A program made the position numbers and the translations under genes. Positions 1-6,085 of a stretch of DNA of 9,586 bases are shown here, piece after piece. Source of the DNA: Bacillota bacterium. Its GTDB lineage: Bacteria; Bacillota; Clostridia; Acetivibrionales; DSM-1351. Numbering within the stretch: position 1 is the first letter of the stretch; each line of letters starts with the position of its first letter. Below the pieces are notes generated by a model. It ran no database searches. It saw only the letters and a list, made by a program, of their open reading frames with translations, and was not told where the DNA came from. The stretch spans positions 1 through 9,586 of the forward strand of contig JAEZIV010000170.1 in NCBI GenBank assembly GCA_023436515.1, written 5' to 3'.

Positions 1-6
1 ATGTTA

Positions 7-13
7 CCCTCCC
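7..13 (-). promoter_or_regulatory. Possible Shine-Dalgarno site of a divergent gene beyond the left edge
   Basis: Read on the minus strand these bases are GGGAGGG, a purine run like the ribosome sites used elsewhere in the window, and they point out of the window with TAACAT between them and the edge. A start codon could lie at or just outside position 1. This is only suggestive because the coding sequence itself is not visible. Confidence 0.3.
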
Positions 14-194
14 ATTATTGTGATGTACATATCAGGATACAAAACCTAACATGATTTATTATATAACATAATTGTCTATGGTTCATCTTTTGTAGTAAAA
101 TCAGTAATTGTTTTTCATTTCTTTTGCATTTATAGATTTTTCAAGTGGCATTTATAAGTTAACAAAATATTTTTTAATTTTACTATCTTATGTA

Positions 195-223
195 TTGACT
201 TTATGTAAATATAGGATTATTAT
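195..223 (+). promoter_or_regulatory. Predicted sigma-A-type promoter of the LacI-family gene
   Basis: TTGACT (195-200) and TATTAT (218-223) are separated by exactly 17 bases, each one mismatch from the consensus hexamer. Transcription would start near 229-232, at the left edge of the palindromic operator at 232-245. That is the classic arrangement for repression by a LacI-family protein, so autoregulation is expected. The transcript would have a leader of about 115 bases containing the 12-bp tandem repeat. Confidence 0.6.
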
Positions 224-231
224 TAATTTAA

Positions 232-245
232 CGTAAACGTTTACG
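232..245. promoter_or_regulatory. LacI-family operator O1 (perfect 14-bp palindrome)
   Basis: CGTAAACGTTTACG is a perfect palindrome with the central CG typical of LacI/GalR-family operators. It overlaps the predicted start of transcription of the adjacent LacI-family gene. The identical 14-mer recurs at 1398-1411 before the transport operon, which ties both sites to one regulator. The CcpA catabolite site consensus has TG and CA at the ends where this has CG and CG, so the local regulator is the better candidate; CcpA binding cannot be excluded. Confidence 0.75.
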
Positions 246-246
246 G

Positions 247-294
247 CATCGATACCGTCATCGATACCGTCATCGATACCGTCATCGATACCGG
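247..294. repeat. Tandem repeat: four copies of a 12-bp unit
   Basis: The unit CATCGATACCGT occurs head to tail at 247-258, 259-270, 271-282 and 283-294, with only the last base of the last copy changed (G for T). It begins one base after the palindromic operator and lies in the predicted leader of the regulator transcript. Each unit contains the self-complementary hexamer ATCGAT, so neighbouring copies can pair as RNA (for example 248-253 with 260-265, and 272-277 with 284-289). The tract is about 50 percent GC in an AT-rich region. Function unknown; an array of protein sites or a slippage-prone spacer are both possible. Confidence 0.9.
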
Positions 295-344
295 AATATA
301 TTATATGATGAGACGATAATCAATTATTGGGTTAGGGGATTCGA

Positions 345-1364
345 ATGAAAATTACAATCAAGGATATAGCTCAAAAAGCAAATGTGTCTACTACAACTGT
401 TTCAAGAGTTTTAAATAATAAGCCAGATGTGGGAAAAGAAACAGTAGAAAAAATAAGACGTATCATTGAAGAATTTGAATACCACCCAAGTACTATAGCA
501 AGAGGTTTGGTATTAAAAAAGACTTCTACAATAGGGTTTATTATTCCAGATGTATGTAATCCTTACTTTCCTGAATTGCTGAGAAATGTTGAGGATGAAG
601 CAAAAAAGTATAATTACTCCACAATTTACGTCAATACAGACGATATAGAGGGTAATGAGATTAAAATGATAAACCTGCTTAGAAGCAAGCAAGTAGATGG
701 TATTATAATTTCTTCCTTCATGGATAGCGAAGAGGGCTTGGCGTTACTTACTAAAATGCATAAACAGCGTTTTCCATTTGTATTGATTGGCATGCTTGGA
801 AATGATAAAAAGTTTAGAAAGTTTCCATCTGTTACAATTGATAATTATGAATCAGGATATAATGCAACTAAACATTTAATTGATTTAGGACACAAAAAGA
901 TTGCCCATATAACTGGTCTTCCTGAGTTGAATACGTTTATTGGGAGACGAGAAGGATATAAACAAGCGTTAAAGGACCATAATATTGAGTTCCGCCCAGA
1001 ATGGTTGATACAAGCTGGCTTTACTGGAGAATCAAGTTATGACTGTACAAAAGAACTTCTTAAACTTAATGAACTTCCAACTGCTATATTTACGGCAAAT
1101 GATCTTTTAGGATTAGGCTGCTATCAAGCTCTTTCTGAAGCAAAGATTTCTATTCCTGACGAGATTTCATTGATTGGACATGATGATGTATTTATGATTT
1201 ATCCTTCTATTACTACCATGAGGCAGCCCAAAAACCTGATAGCTCAGAAATCAGTGGAGATATTGATGGGACAAATTAACGGAAATAAAGAATCTTTCAG
1301 CGCATCAGAAGTTTTCCATGCTGAGCTTGTTGTACGCAAATCTACAGGAAAATTCAGTTTATAA
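345..1364 (+). CDS. LacI/GalR-family transcriptional regulator
   Basis: Sequence-specific DNA-binding protein, predicted to repress the downstream sugar operon and its own gene until a sugar or sugar phosphate binds. The N-terminus (residues 3-25) is a textbook LacI helix-turn-helix with the TIKDIAQKANVSTTTVSRVLN pattern, followed by the hinge region (EYHPSTIARGL, about 45-56). From about residue 62 (IGFIIPDVCNPYF) it continues as the two-lobed periplasmic-binding-protein-like effector and dimerisation domain. The length of 339 residues is normal and the protein is intact. The start is set by AGGGG six bases upstream. It has its own promoter, with an operator at its start and a matching compound operator 30 bases after its stop codon. 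The inducer cannot be read from sequence; the neighbours suggest a pentose-like sugar or its phosphate. Confidence 0.93.
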   Translation: MKITIKDIAQKANVSTTTVSRVLNNKPDVGKETVEKIRRIIEEFEYHPSTIARGLVLKKTSTIGFIIPDVCNPYFPELLRNVEDEAKKYNYSTIYVNTDDIEGNEIKMINLLRSKQVDGIIISSFMDSEEGLALLTKMHKQRFPFVLIGMLGNDKKFRKFPSVTIDNYESGYNATKHLIDLGHKKIAHITGLPELNTFIGRREGYKQALKDHNIEFRPEWLIQAGFTGESSYDCTKELLKLNELPTAIFTANDLLGLGCYQALSEAKISIPDEISLIGHDDVFMIYPSITTMRQPKNLIAQKSVEILMGQINGNKESFSASEVFHAELVVRKSTGKFSL

Positions 1365-1393
1365 AAGTATCATAATTATTTACTAATATGTCT

Positions 1394-1426
1394 TTTTCGT
1401 AAACGTTTACGTAACGTTTACGAAAA
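1394..1426. promoter_or_regulatory. Compound LacI-family operator (O2/O3) before the sugar operon
   Basis: The exact O1 palindrome CGTAAACGTTTACG is repeated at 1398-1411. A second copy missing one A, CGTAACGTTTACG, follows at 1410-1422 and shares two bases with the first. The outer sequences TTTTCGTAAACG (1394-1405) and CGTTTACGAAAA (1415-1426) are also perfect 12-bp inverted repeats around TTTACGTAA, itself containing the palindrome TTACGTAA. This gives three nested dyads and two overlapping operators that probably cannot both be filled on the same DNA face. As RNA the 12-bp arms form a hairpin, but no U-run follows, so it is not a good terminator for the regulator gene. Confidence 0.75.
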
Positions 1427-1452
1427 TAAAAAACGATGTCAACAGTATATAG

Positions 1453-1458
1453 TATACT
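1453..1458 (+). promoter_or_regulatory. Candidate -10 element of the operon promoter
   Basis: TATACT is one mismatch from TATAAT and lies about 50 bases before the first structural gene. No acceptable -35 hexamer sits 16-18 bases upstream; that stretch is A-rich and adjoins the compound operator. A promoter is expected between the operators and the gene, but this assignment is weak. TATAGT (1448-1453) and TATACA (1465-1470) are alternatives. Confidence 0.28.
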
Positions 1459-1471
1459 TCTAAATATACAG

Positions 1472-1488
1472 TTTACATAATATGTAAA
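1472..1488. promoter_or_regulatory. 8-bp inverted repeat just before the first structural gene's ribosome site
   Basis: TTTACATA (1472-1479) and TATGTAAA (1481-1488) are perfect inverted repeats around one A. The sequence differs from the LacI operators but shares the TTTAC/GTAAA ends. It lies downstream of the candidate -10 and immediately before the AAGGAGA ribosome site (1493-1499), so it could bind a second regulator. A folded RNA would be weak because the stem is nearly all A-T. Confidence 0.4.
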
Positions 1489-1506
1489 AGAAAAGGAGAA
1501 TACATA

Positions 1507-2391
1507 ATGGCAAATTATTCTATGTGGTTGCTTGAATATGCTTATGTGCCGGTTCAGGCAATTAGCAGCGTATTGGCAGGACAACATAACAAAGGAACGC
1601 GCAAATTGGCATTTACTTATTTAGCTCTTATCGGTGAAGGACATAACATTTTAATTGATGTTGGGACTGATAATTCTAATGAGTACACAAAAAAATTATC
1701 TGAAAGAGATAGTATAACAAATTGGCAGCCTCCAGAGAAGGTCTTGGCCAATATCGGATTAAAGCCTGAAGACATAGATACTGTAATCTTTACACATGCT
1801 CATTATGATCATATAAACAATATGAATGCATTTCCAAATGCGCATTTTTATATGCAGTCTAAAGAACTATTGGGCTGGATTTCTGCAATGAGTATGGATA
1901 AAAAGTATTCAAGTCTGCAAATGGCATTAAACCCTGGTGATATCGTTAACTCCGTTAAGAAGTTAGCAGAGGGTCGTTTAACTTTAATAGATGGGGAGTA
2001 TAAAAACATTTTGCCAGGTATTCATCTATATCCTGCATATGAAGGGCACACCTATGCATCACAAATGATAGAAGTAGAAAATGTTGTAGATGGGGAAATC
2101 GATAATTGGATTGTGACCGGTGACTTGGTATATGTAGATGAGAACCTTACAGGAATTAATAATGATGGTATATATGTTCCGGTAGGATTAGGAGTAGGTT
2201 CACCAACTAACATGATGAAGGCATATGATGAAATTCTAAAAAGAGCACATGGAAGAATGGAGAGAATTGTAATTGGTCATGAATCAAATAATTGGACAAA
2301 GTACAATTCATGGACTACAAAAGAAAACTTACAGGTTGCTGAACTTTGCCTTGCACCTGGTATTAAAAGTTTTATACCCAAAACAATTTAG
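1507..2391 (+). CDS. Metallo-beta-lactamase-fold hydrolase, N-acyl-homoserine-lactonase (AiiA)-like; predicted lactonase
   Basis: Predicted dinuclear-zinc hydrolase, probably cytoplasmic since no signal peptide is seen. The full metal-ligand set is present: HAHYDH at residues 97-102, His181 (EGHTY), Asp206 (TGD) and His258 (IGHES). Tyr209 lies three residues after the bridging Asp, the same spacing as the catalytic Tyr194 after Asp191 in AiiA, which favours lactone-ring hydrolysis over beta-lactamase, glyoxalase II or RNase Z activity. At 294 residues it is longer than AiiA (about 250), with extra sequence around 120-165. The start has AAGGAGA seven bases upstream. It is the first gene after the operators and is followed after 53 bp by the sugar-binding protein, so its natural substrate is more likely a sugar-related lactone than a quorum signal. 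The exact substrate is unknown. Confidence 0.82.
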   Translation: MANYSMWLLEYAYVPVQAISSVLAGQHNKGTRKLAFTYLALIGEGHNILIDVGTDNSNEYTKKLSERDSITNWQPPEKVLANIGLKPEDIDTVIFTHAHYDHINNMNAFPNAHFYMQSKELLGWISAMSMDKKYSSLQMALNPGDIVNSVKKLAEGRLTLIDGEYKNILPGIHLYPAYEGHTYASQMIEVENVVDGEIDNWIVTGDLVYVDENLTGINNDGIYVPVGLGVGSPTNMMKAYDEILKRAHGRMERIVIGHESNNWTKYNSWTTKENLQVAELCLAPGIKSFIPKTI

Positions 2392-2392
2392 G

Positions 2393-2427
2393 AATTAATT
2401 AATTAATTCAATAGATTCAATAGATTC
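2393..2427. repeat. Short simple repeats in the leader of the binding-protein gene
   Basis: Four AATT units (2393-2408) are followed by two copies of ATTCAATAG (2406-2414 and 2415-2423) and a partial third (ATTC, 2424-2427). They fill the gap between the lactonase-like gene and the ribosome site AAGGAGGAG (2429-2437). This could be a neutral AT spacer or a slippage-prone spacer that changes the length of the leader. Confidence 0.7.
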
Positions 2428-2444
2428 TAAGGAGGAGATATTTT

Positions 2445-3446
2445 ATGAAAAAAGCTTTAGTAGGTCTTTTATCAGTTGTAATGACAGTATCTATGTTACT
2501 TCAAGGTTGTGGTTCCACTTCTACAGGTGATTCATCAACTAACCCAAGCACTTCAGGCAATTCCGCAGACAGTAAATTTGACTTGGCAGTAGTTTCAATT
2601 TCACCTTCAGATGCAAATAATGCAACTTATATTAAGGGATTAAAAGCAGCAGCAGCTAAATACGGCTGGACTGTAAGTGTAACAGATGCTCATGGAAGCG
2701 CAGATGAAGCAAACGCAGCGATTCAGAACTTTGTAACTAGAGGTGCTGATGCCATTATCGACATGGTATTCCCAACTACATCCCTTGCTACAGGTCTTCG
2801 TGCAGCAAAAGAAGCTAAAATTCCAGTTGCTACTTGGGGCGGCGGAATGGGCGATGGTGTAGTTGTTACAAATGGTACTGGTGGATTATTCGCTGTTCCG
2901 ATTGTTAAAATGATGCAAGAACTATTAGGGGATGAAGGTGATATCCTTGCTCTTACATATCGTACAGGACAAGTAGCAAGAGAAAGAGAAGCAGAACTTG
3001 ATAACATATTTAAGGATATATCAGGCATTAAAATAACTAAAAATGAAGTTAGAATACCAGGTACATTACAAGATGGTGCTCAATATGCAAACGCATGGTT
3101 GGCATCTCATCCAGAAAACTCTGGAAAGCTTGCAATTTGGGGTTCATGGGATGATCCTGCTTTAGGTGCTATCTCCTCATTAAAGCAACAGAATAGAAAA
3201 GATGTTCTTGTTTTCGGTCAAAATGGAAACGCAGATGCTATAAAAGCAATTCAGGACGGATGGATGACTGCAACAGCATGGGAGGATGCAGCAGCTGAAG
3301 CGGAAAAAGCAATTGAAATTCTTAAACAGGTAATTGATACAGGCTATGATAATTGGGAGCCAGTATCTGCAGAAGTACCTCCAATTGTTGTTACCAAAGA
3401 TACTGTAGATCAGTTTATAAAAGATCATCCGGAGGCAATTGAATAA
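2445..3446 (+). CDS. Sugar ABC transporter substrate-binding lipoprotein (CUT2/ribose-type)
   Basis: Captures the sugar outside the cell and delivers it to the permease. Residues 1-22 form a lipoprotein signal peptide: KK, a hydrophobic core, then LLQGC with Cys22 as the predicted lipid-attachment site. A Ser/Thr/Gly/Asn-rich linker follows to about residue 44. The rest is a periplasmic-binding-protein domain of the RbsB-like type (Peripla_BP_4), starting FDLAVVSISPSDANNATYIKGL, with GADAIIDMVFP near 101-111 and a late FGQNGNADAIKAI segment resembling the hinge region of sugar-binding proteins. The length of 333 residues is normal. It has the strongest ribosome site in the operon (AAGGAGGAG, seven-base gap), fitting the excess of binding protein such systems need. 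Ligand identity is not readable; the ATPase and permease genes follow directly. Confidence 0.92.
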   Translation: MKKALVGLLSVVMTVSMLLQGCGSTSTGDSSTNPSTSGNSADSKFDLAVVSISPSDANNATYIKGLKAAAAKYGWTVSVTDAHGSADEANAAIQNFVTRGADAIIDMVFPTTSLATGLRAAKEAKIPVATWGGGMGDGVVVTNGTGGLFAVPIVKMMQELLGDEGDILALTYRTGQVAREREAELDNIFKDISGIKITKNEVRIPGTLQDGAQYANAWLASHPENSGKLAIWGSWDDPALGAISSLKQQNRKDVLVFGQNGNADAIKAIQDGWMTATAWEDAAAEAEKAIEILKQVIDTGYDNWEPVSAEVPPIVVTKDTVDQFIKDHPEAIE

Positions 3447-3453
3447 ATTTATT

Positions 3454-3472
3454 GTAAATAAACTATATTTAC
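3454..3472 (+). other. Intercistronic hairpin between binding-protein and ATPase genes
   Basis: GTAAATA (3454-3460) and TATTTAC (3466-3472) form a seven-pair stem with an AACTA loop, directly before the AGAAGGA ribosome site (3477-3483). The adjoining AATAAATTTATT (3442-3453) is also self-complementary. Hairpins here are a known way to protect binding-protein mRNA from 3' decay and lower the ATPase level, but this stem is AT-rich and weak, and no U-run makes it a terminator. Confidence 0.35.
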
Positions 3473-3491
3473 TCAGAGAAGGAATAAGCAT

Positions 3492-5021
3492 ATGAATAAC
3501 TTAATTGAGCAAAATGAAGTTCCATTTTTGGAAGTGAAGGGAATTAAAAAATCGTTTGCTGCAGTTAAAGCTCTGGATGATGTTAGTATGTGTTTTCAAA
3601 AGGGTAAAGTTCATGGACTAATCGGCGCCAATGGCGCCGGTAAGTCTACCTTGATAAAAATTTTGGCTGGTGTTCAGCCACATGACAGTGGAGAAATTTA
3701 TATCAACGGCAAAGAGGTGAAAATCCCGAATCCACACACATCAACAGAATTAGGGCTAAGCTTTATTCATCAGGAACTAAGTCTTGTAGAAGACTTCAAT
3801 ATCATTGAGAATATTACGCTTGGCATGCCAAAAAAGACAACATTAGGTATGATTAACTGGAGAAAAATGCACAAGGATGTTGAAAAAGTACTAAAGAGGC
3901 TAAAACTAAATGTTCCGCTTAATACTCAATTAAAAGAATTGAGTGTTGCAAATAAATGGCTTGTTTCAATTGCAAGAGCATTATATCAGGATGCTAAATT
4001 AATAGCCATGGATGAACCAACGGCATCACTGTCAGAATCAGAAGTTGAACTCCTTTTTAATGTAATTAAAGACTTAACTGAGAATCAGGGGATATCTATA
4101 GTCTATGTATCACATCGCCTTGATGAGATCATGGAAATTTGTGATGAAATCACAGTAATGAAAGATGGTAAAAAGGTTTTTTATTCGAGTATAGGTGAAA
4201 TAACTAAAGATCAAATAATAGACGTTATTGCAGGCTTTAATTTATCGACTGCAAAAGCAGAAGTAAACAAAGTTAAAAGTACAGATGTTTTATTGCAGGT
4301 TGAAAATATTTACGCAAATCAGAAAGTAAAAGATGTTAGTTTTAAATTATATAAAGGTGAGATTTTGGGTCTTACTGGTTTGGTAGGCGTAGGGCGTACT
4401 GAGCTTGCAAGAATGATTTTTGGTGCGGACAGGGTTAAAAGTGGTAGGATGCTATATAAAGGAAAGTTGTTTAGCCCTAAACACCCTAAACATGCTATTA
4501 ATAAAGGAATTGTGTTAGTTCCTGAGGACCGAAGAACCGAAGGTATTATTTCAAATAAAAGTGTAAATTTTAATATCAATCTTCCAAATCTGTCTTATAC
4601 TAGGTCAATAAAATGGCTGCCATTTGTTAATTCAAAGAAATCTGCTGATATATCAAAAGACATTATAAAGCGCCTGCATGTAAAAACCAGTAGTGAACAA
4701 ACAAATATATTGAACTTGAGTGGTGGAAATCAGCAAAAGATTGTTGTAGGAAAATGGCTTAAACGTTCTCCTGAGTTGATTATTATGGATGAACCAACCA
4801 GAGGTGTTGACGTTGGTGCCAGAGCGGAGATCTATAATATTATAAAAGAAATGGCTGTAAAGGGTACTTCCTTTTTAATAATTTCATCTGATGTAGAAGA
4901 GCTTCCAGGCTTATGCAGCAGAGTGATTGTTATGAATGAAGGAAGGATAACAGGAGAATTGACAGGTTCAATGATCACTAAGGATTCAATTTTAAAACTT
5001 AGTTACGCCCATGCTAAATAA
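3492..5021 (+). CDS. Sugar ABC transporter ATP-binding protein, two fused nucleotide-binding domains (RbsA/MglA-type)
   Basis: Energises sugar import from the cytoplasmic face of the permease. The length of 509 residues is typical for CUT2 ATPases. Domain 1 has Walker A at 45-53 (GANGAGKST), Q-loop Gln94, a degenerate signature (LSVANKW, about 150-156), Walker B ending Asp174-Glu175 and switch His208. Domain 2 has a non-canonical Walker A (GLVGVGRTE, 296-304, Arg in place of Lys), an intact signature LSGGNQQ (409-415), Walker B ending Asp433-Glu434 and Ser466 at the switch-His position. Domain 1 Walker motifs plus the domain 2 signature should make one working ATP site, and the other site should bind without efficient hydrolysis. 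This asymmetry is usual in the family, though the domain 1 signature is unusually eroded. The start has AGAAGGA eight bases upstream. The permease follows after 33 bp. Confidence 0.95.
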   Translation: MNNLIEQNEVPFLEVKGIKKSFAAVKALDDVSMCFQKGKVHGLIGANGAGKSTLIKILAGVQPHDSGEIYINGKEVKIPNPHTSTELGLSFIHQELSLVEDFNIIENITLGMPKKTTLGMINWRKMHKDVEKVLKRLKLNVPLNTQLKELSVANKWLVSIARALYQDAKLIAMDEPTASLSESEVELLFNVIKDLTENQGISIVYVSHRLDEIMEICDEITVMKDGKKVFYSSIGEITKDQIIDVIAGFNLSTAKAEVNKVKSTDVLLQVENIYANQKVKDVSFKLYKGEILGLTGLVGVGRTELARMIFGADRVKSGRMLYKGKLFSPKHPKHAINKGIVLVPEDRRTEGIISNKSVNFNINLPNLSYTRSIKWLPFVNSKKSADISKDIIKRLHVKTSSEQTNILNLSGGNQQKIVVGKWLKRSPELIIMDEPTRGVDVGARAEIYNIIKEMAVKGTSFLIISSDVEELPGLCSRVIVMNEGRITGELTGSMITKDSILKLSYAHAK

Positions 5022-5054
5022 ATTAAATTCAATTAGAATAAGGTGGATTTGCAT

Positions 5055-6038
5055 ATGAATAATCAAATAGCACTAAACGAAAAAAAACGGAAGGCATTGA
5101 GATTTACCTCCAAGTATGGAACTTTAATCGGTCTATTTATAATGATTTTAGTTTTTTCAATATTAAAACCTAACTCATTTGCTACTTTTAACAACTTCTT
5201 AAACATATTTAACCAAGGATCTTTATCTGCAATCATAGCATGCGGATTGACTGCTGTTGTAATTGTTGGTGAATTCGATATGAGTATCGGTTATGTAGCC
5301 AGTTTTGCAGGTGTTTTAGTAACTGGTCTGATGGTTAATCAAAAACTTCCTATAGGTGTGGCAATTACAGTTGTATTGATTGCGTGCCTTTTCATAGGTT
5401 TTGTTAACGGCTTGATTATCACAAAGGCAAAGGTTAGCTCAGTTATTACCACGATTGGTATTGGTGGTATTGTAGTAGGATTGAATTACGCTTATTCAAG
5501 TGGTGCTCCTATTGCAACCGGAGTTCCTGAGCAGTTCTTAAATCTAACTTTATTTAAATTATTTGGTCTTATACCCGCAGATATTATATATATGGTAGTA
5601 CTCCTTGTAATACTTTGGGTTGTATTAAACCGTACTGAATTAGGTCAAAGGATCCAGGCAGTAGGCGGAAATCAGAATGCAGCAAGATTGTCAGGAATAT
5701 ACGTCGATATGGTAAAGACAATTTCCTTTATGATTAGTGCTTTCTTTGCTGGAATCACTGGTATATTGTTGGCATCTCTTATTGGCAGCGGTACTACTGG
5801 TGCAGCAGATACATATATGATAAATGCGTTTGCAGCAGTATTCTTAGGCTCTGCAACATTAAAAGACGGTGAATTCCATATTCTTGGGACTTTCATTGGA
5901 GTATTTATAATACAAATAGGATTTAACGGATTGGCTATTTTTGGTGCTCCTACATTTTTCCAATATATTTTTCAGGGTGTGATTCTGGTGGGCGCAGTAG
6001 CTCTGAGTACTGTTGCAAGCAAGTATGCTTCTAAATAG
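5055..6038 (+). CDS. Sugar ABC transporter permease (RbsC-type, CUT2)
   Basis: Integral membrane channel for sugar import, expected to work as a homodimer because only one permease gene is present. The 327-residue protein is a string of hydrophobic segments (the first at about 22-37, the last ending about residue 322; roughly nine or ten in all) preceded by a charged cytoplasmic N-terminus. Family landmarks are the GEFDMSIG motif (72-79), equivalent to the GxxDLSxG of ribose/xylose permeases, and the cytoplasmic loop GGNQNAARLSG (204-214) that contacts the ATPase. I chose the ATG at 5055 because AGGTGG (5041-5046) sits eight bases before it; the in-frame GTG at 5043 lies inside that ribosome site. 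The kinase gene follows after 47 bp. Confidence 0.93.
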   Translation: MNNQIALNEKKRKALRFTSKYGTLIGLFIMILVFSILKPNSFATFNNFLNIFNQGSLSAIIACGLTAVVIVGEFDMSIGYVASFAGVLVTGLMVNQKLPIGVAITVVLIACLFIGFVNGLIITKAKVSSVITTIGIGGIVVGLNYAYSSGAPIATGVPEQFLNLTLFKLFGLIPADIIYMVVLLVILWVVLNRTELGQRIQAVGGNQNAARLSGIYVDMVKTISFMISAFFAGITGILLASLIGSGTTGAADTYMINAFAAVFLGSATLKDGEFHILGTFIGVFIIQIGFNGLAIFGAPTFFQYIFQGVILVGAVALSTVASKYASK

Positions 6039-6085
6039 CCATAGCTGATAAAAATTTATAGTTTATTTAAGGGAGAAATAAAATT

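Larger units (their letters stand above)
1..344. other. Non-coding regulatory region upstream of the LacI-family gene
   Basis: No convincing gene is seen on either strand. The only plus-strand reading frame at the very start gives a 17-residue peptide with no visible ribosome site. Positions 14-190 are AT-rich with runs of T and show nothing I can name. The right half is dense in signals: a promoter (195-223), a palindromic operator (232-245), a 12-bp tandem repeat (247-294) and the ribosome site of the regulator gene (AGGGG at 334-338, six bases before the ATG). The left tip carries a possible ribosome site on the minus strand, so this may be a divergent control region serving a gene beyond the left edge as well. 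Confidence 0.6.

Noticed and set aside
232..245. CcpA catabolite-response site
   Set aside because: The core AAACGTTT fits, but the outer bases are CG/CG rather than TG/CA, and the exact sequence is shared only by the two sites next to the local LacI gene. Kept as an alternative, not as the call.
247..294. CRISPR-like array
   Set aside because: The 12-bp units are directly abutting with no unique spacers, so this is a simple tandem repeat.
247..294. Cloning-vector polylinker contamination
   Set aside because: ATCGATACCGTC recalls the ClaI-SalI part of common polylinkers, but no other polylinker sites flank it and it is embedded in native-looking promoter DNA. Noted because an assembly check would settle it.
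1365..1506. Riboswitch or attenuator ahead of the operon
   Set aside because: The only strong structure is the operator inverted repeat; no terminator-like stem with a U-run and no known aptamer pattern is seen.
1354..1587. Minus-strand reading frame across the operon promoter (77 codons)
   Set aside because: It overlaps the end of the regulator gene, the operators and the start of the hydrolase gene, has no recognisable domain, and is best explained as a shadow of AT-rich DNA.
2723..3028. Minus-strand reading frame of 101 codons inside the binding-protein gene
   Set aside because: It is antisense to a well-supported gene, has no domain signature, and is composed of low-information Pro/Ser/Ala stretches typical of shadows.
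5043..5054. GTG start for the permease, four codons upstream
   Set aside because: The GTG lies inside AGGTGG, which is the ribosome site for the ATG at 5055.
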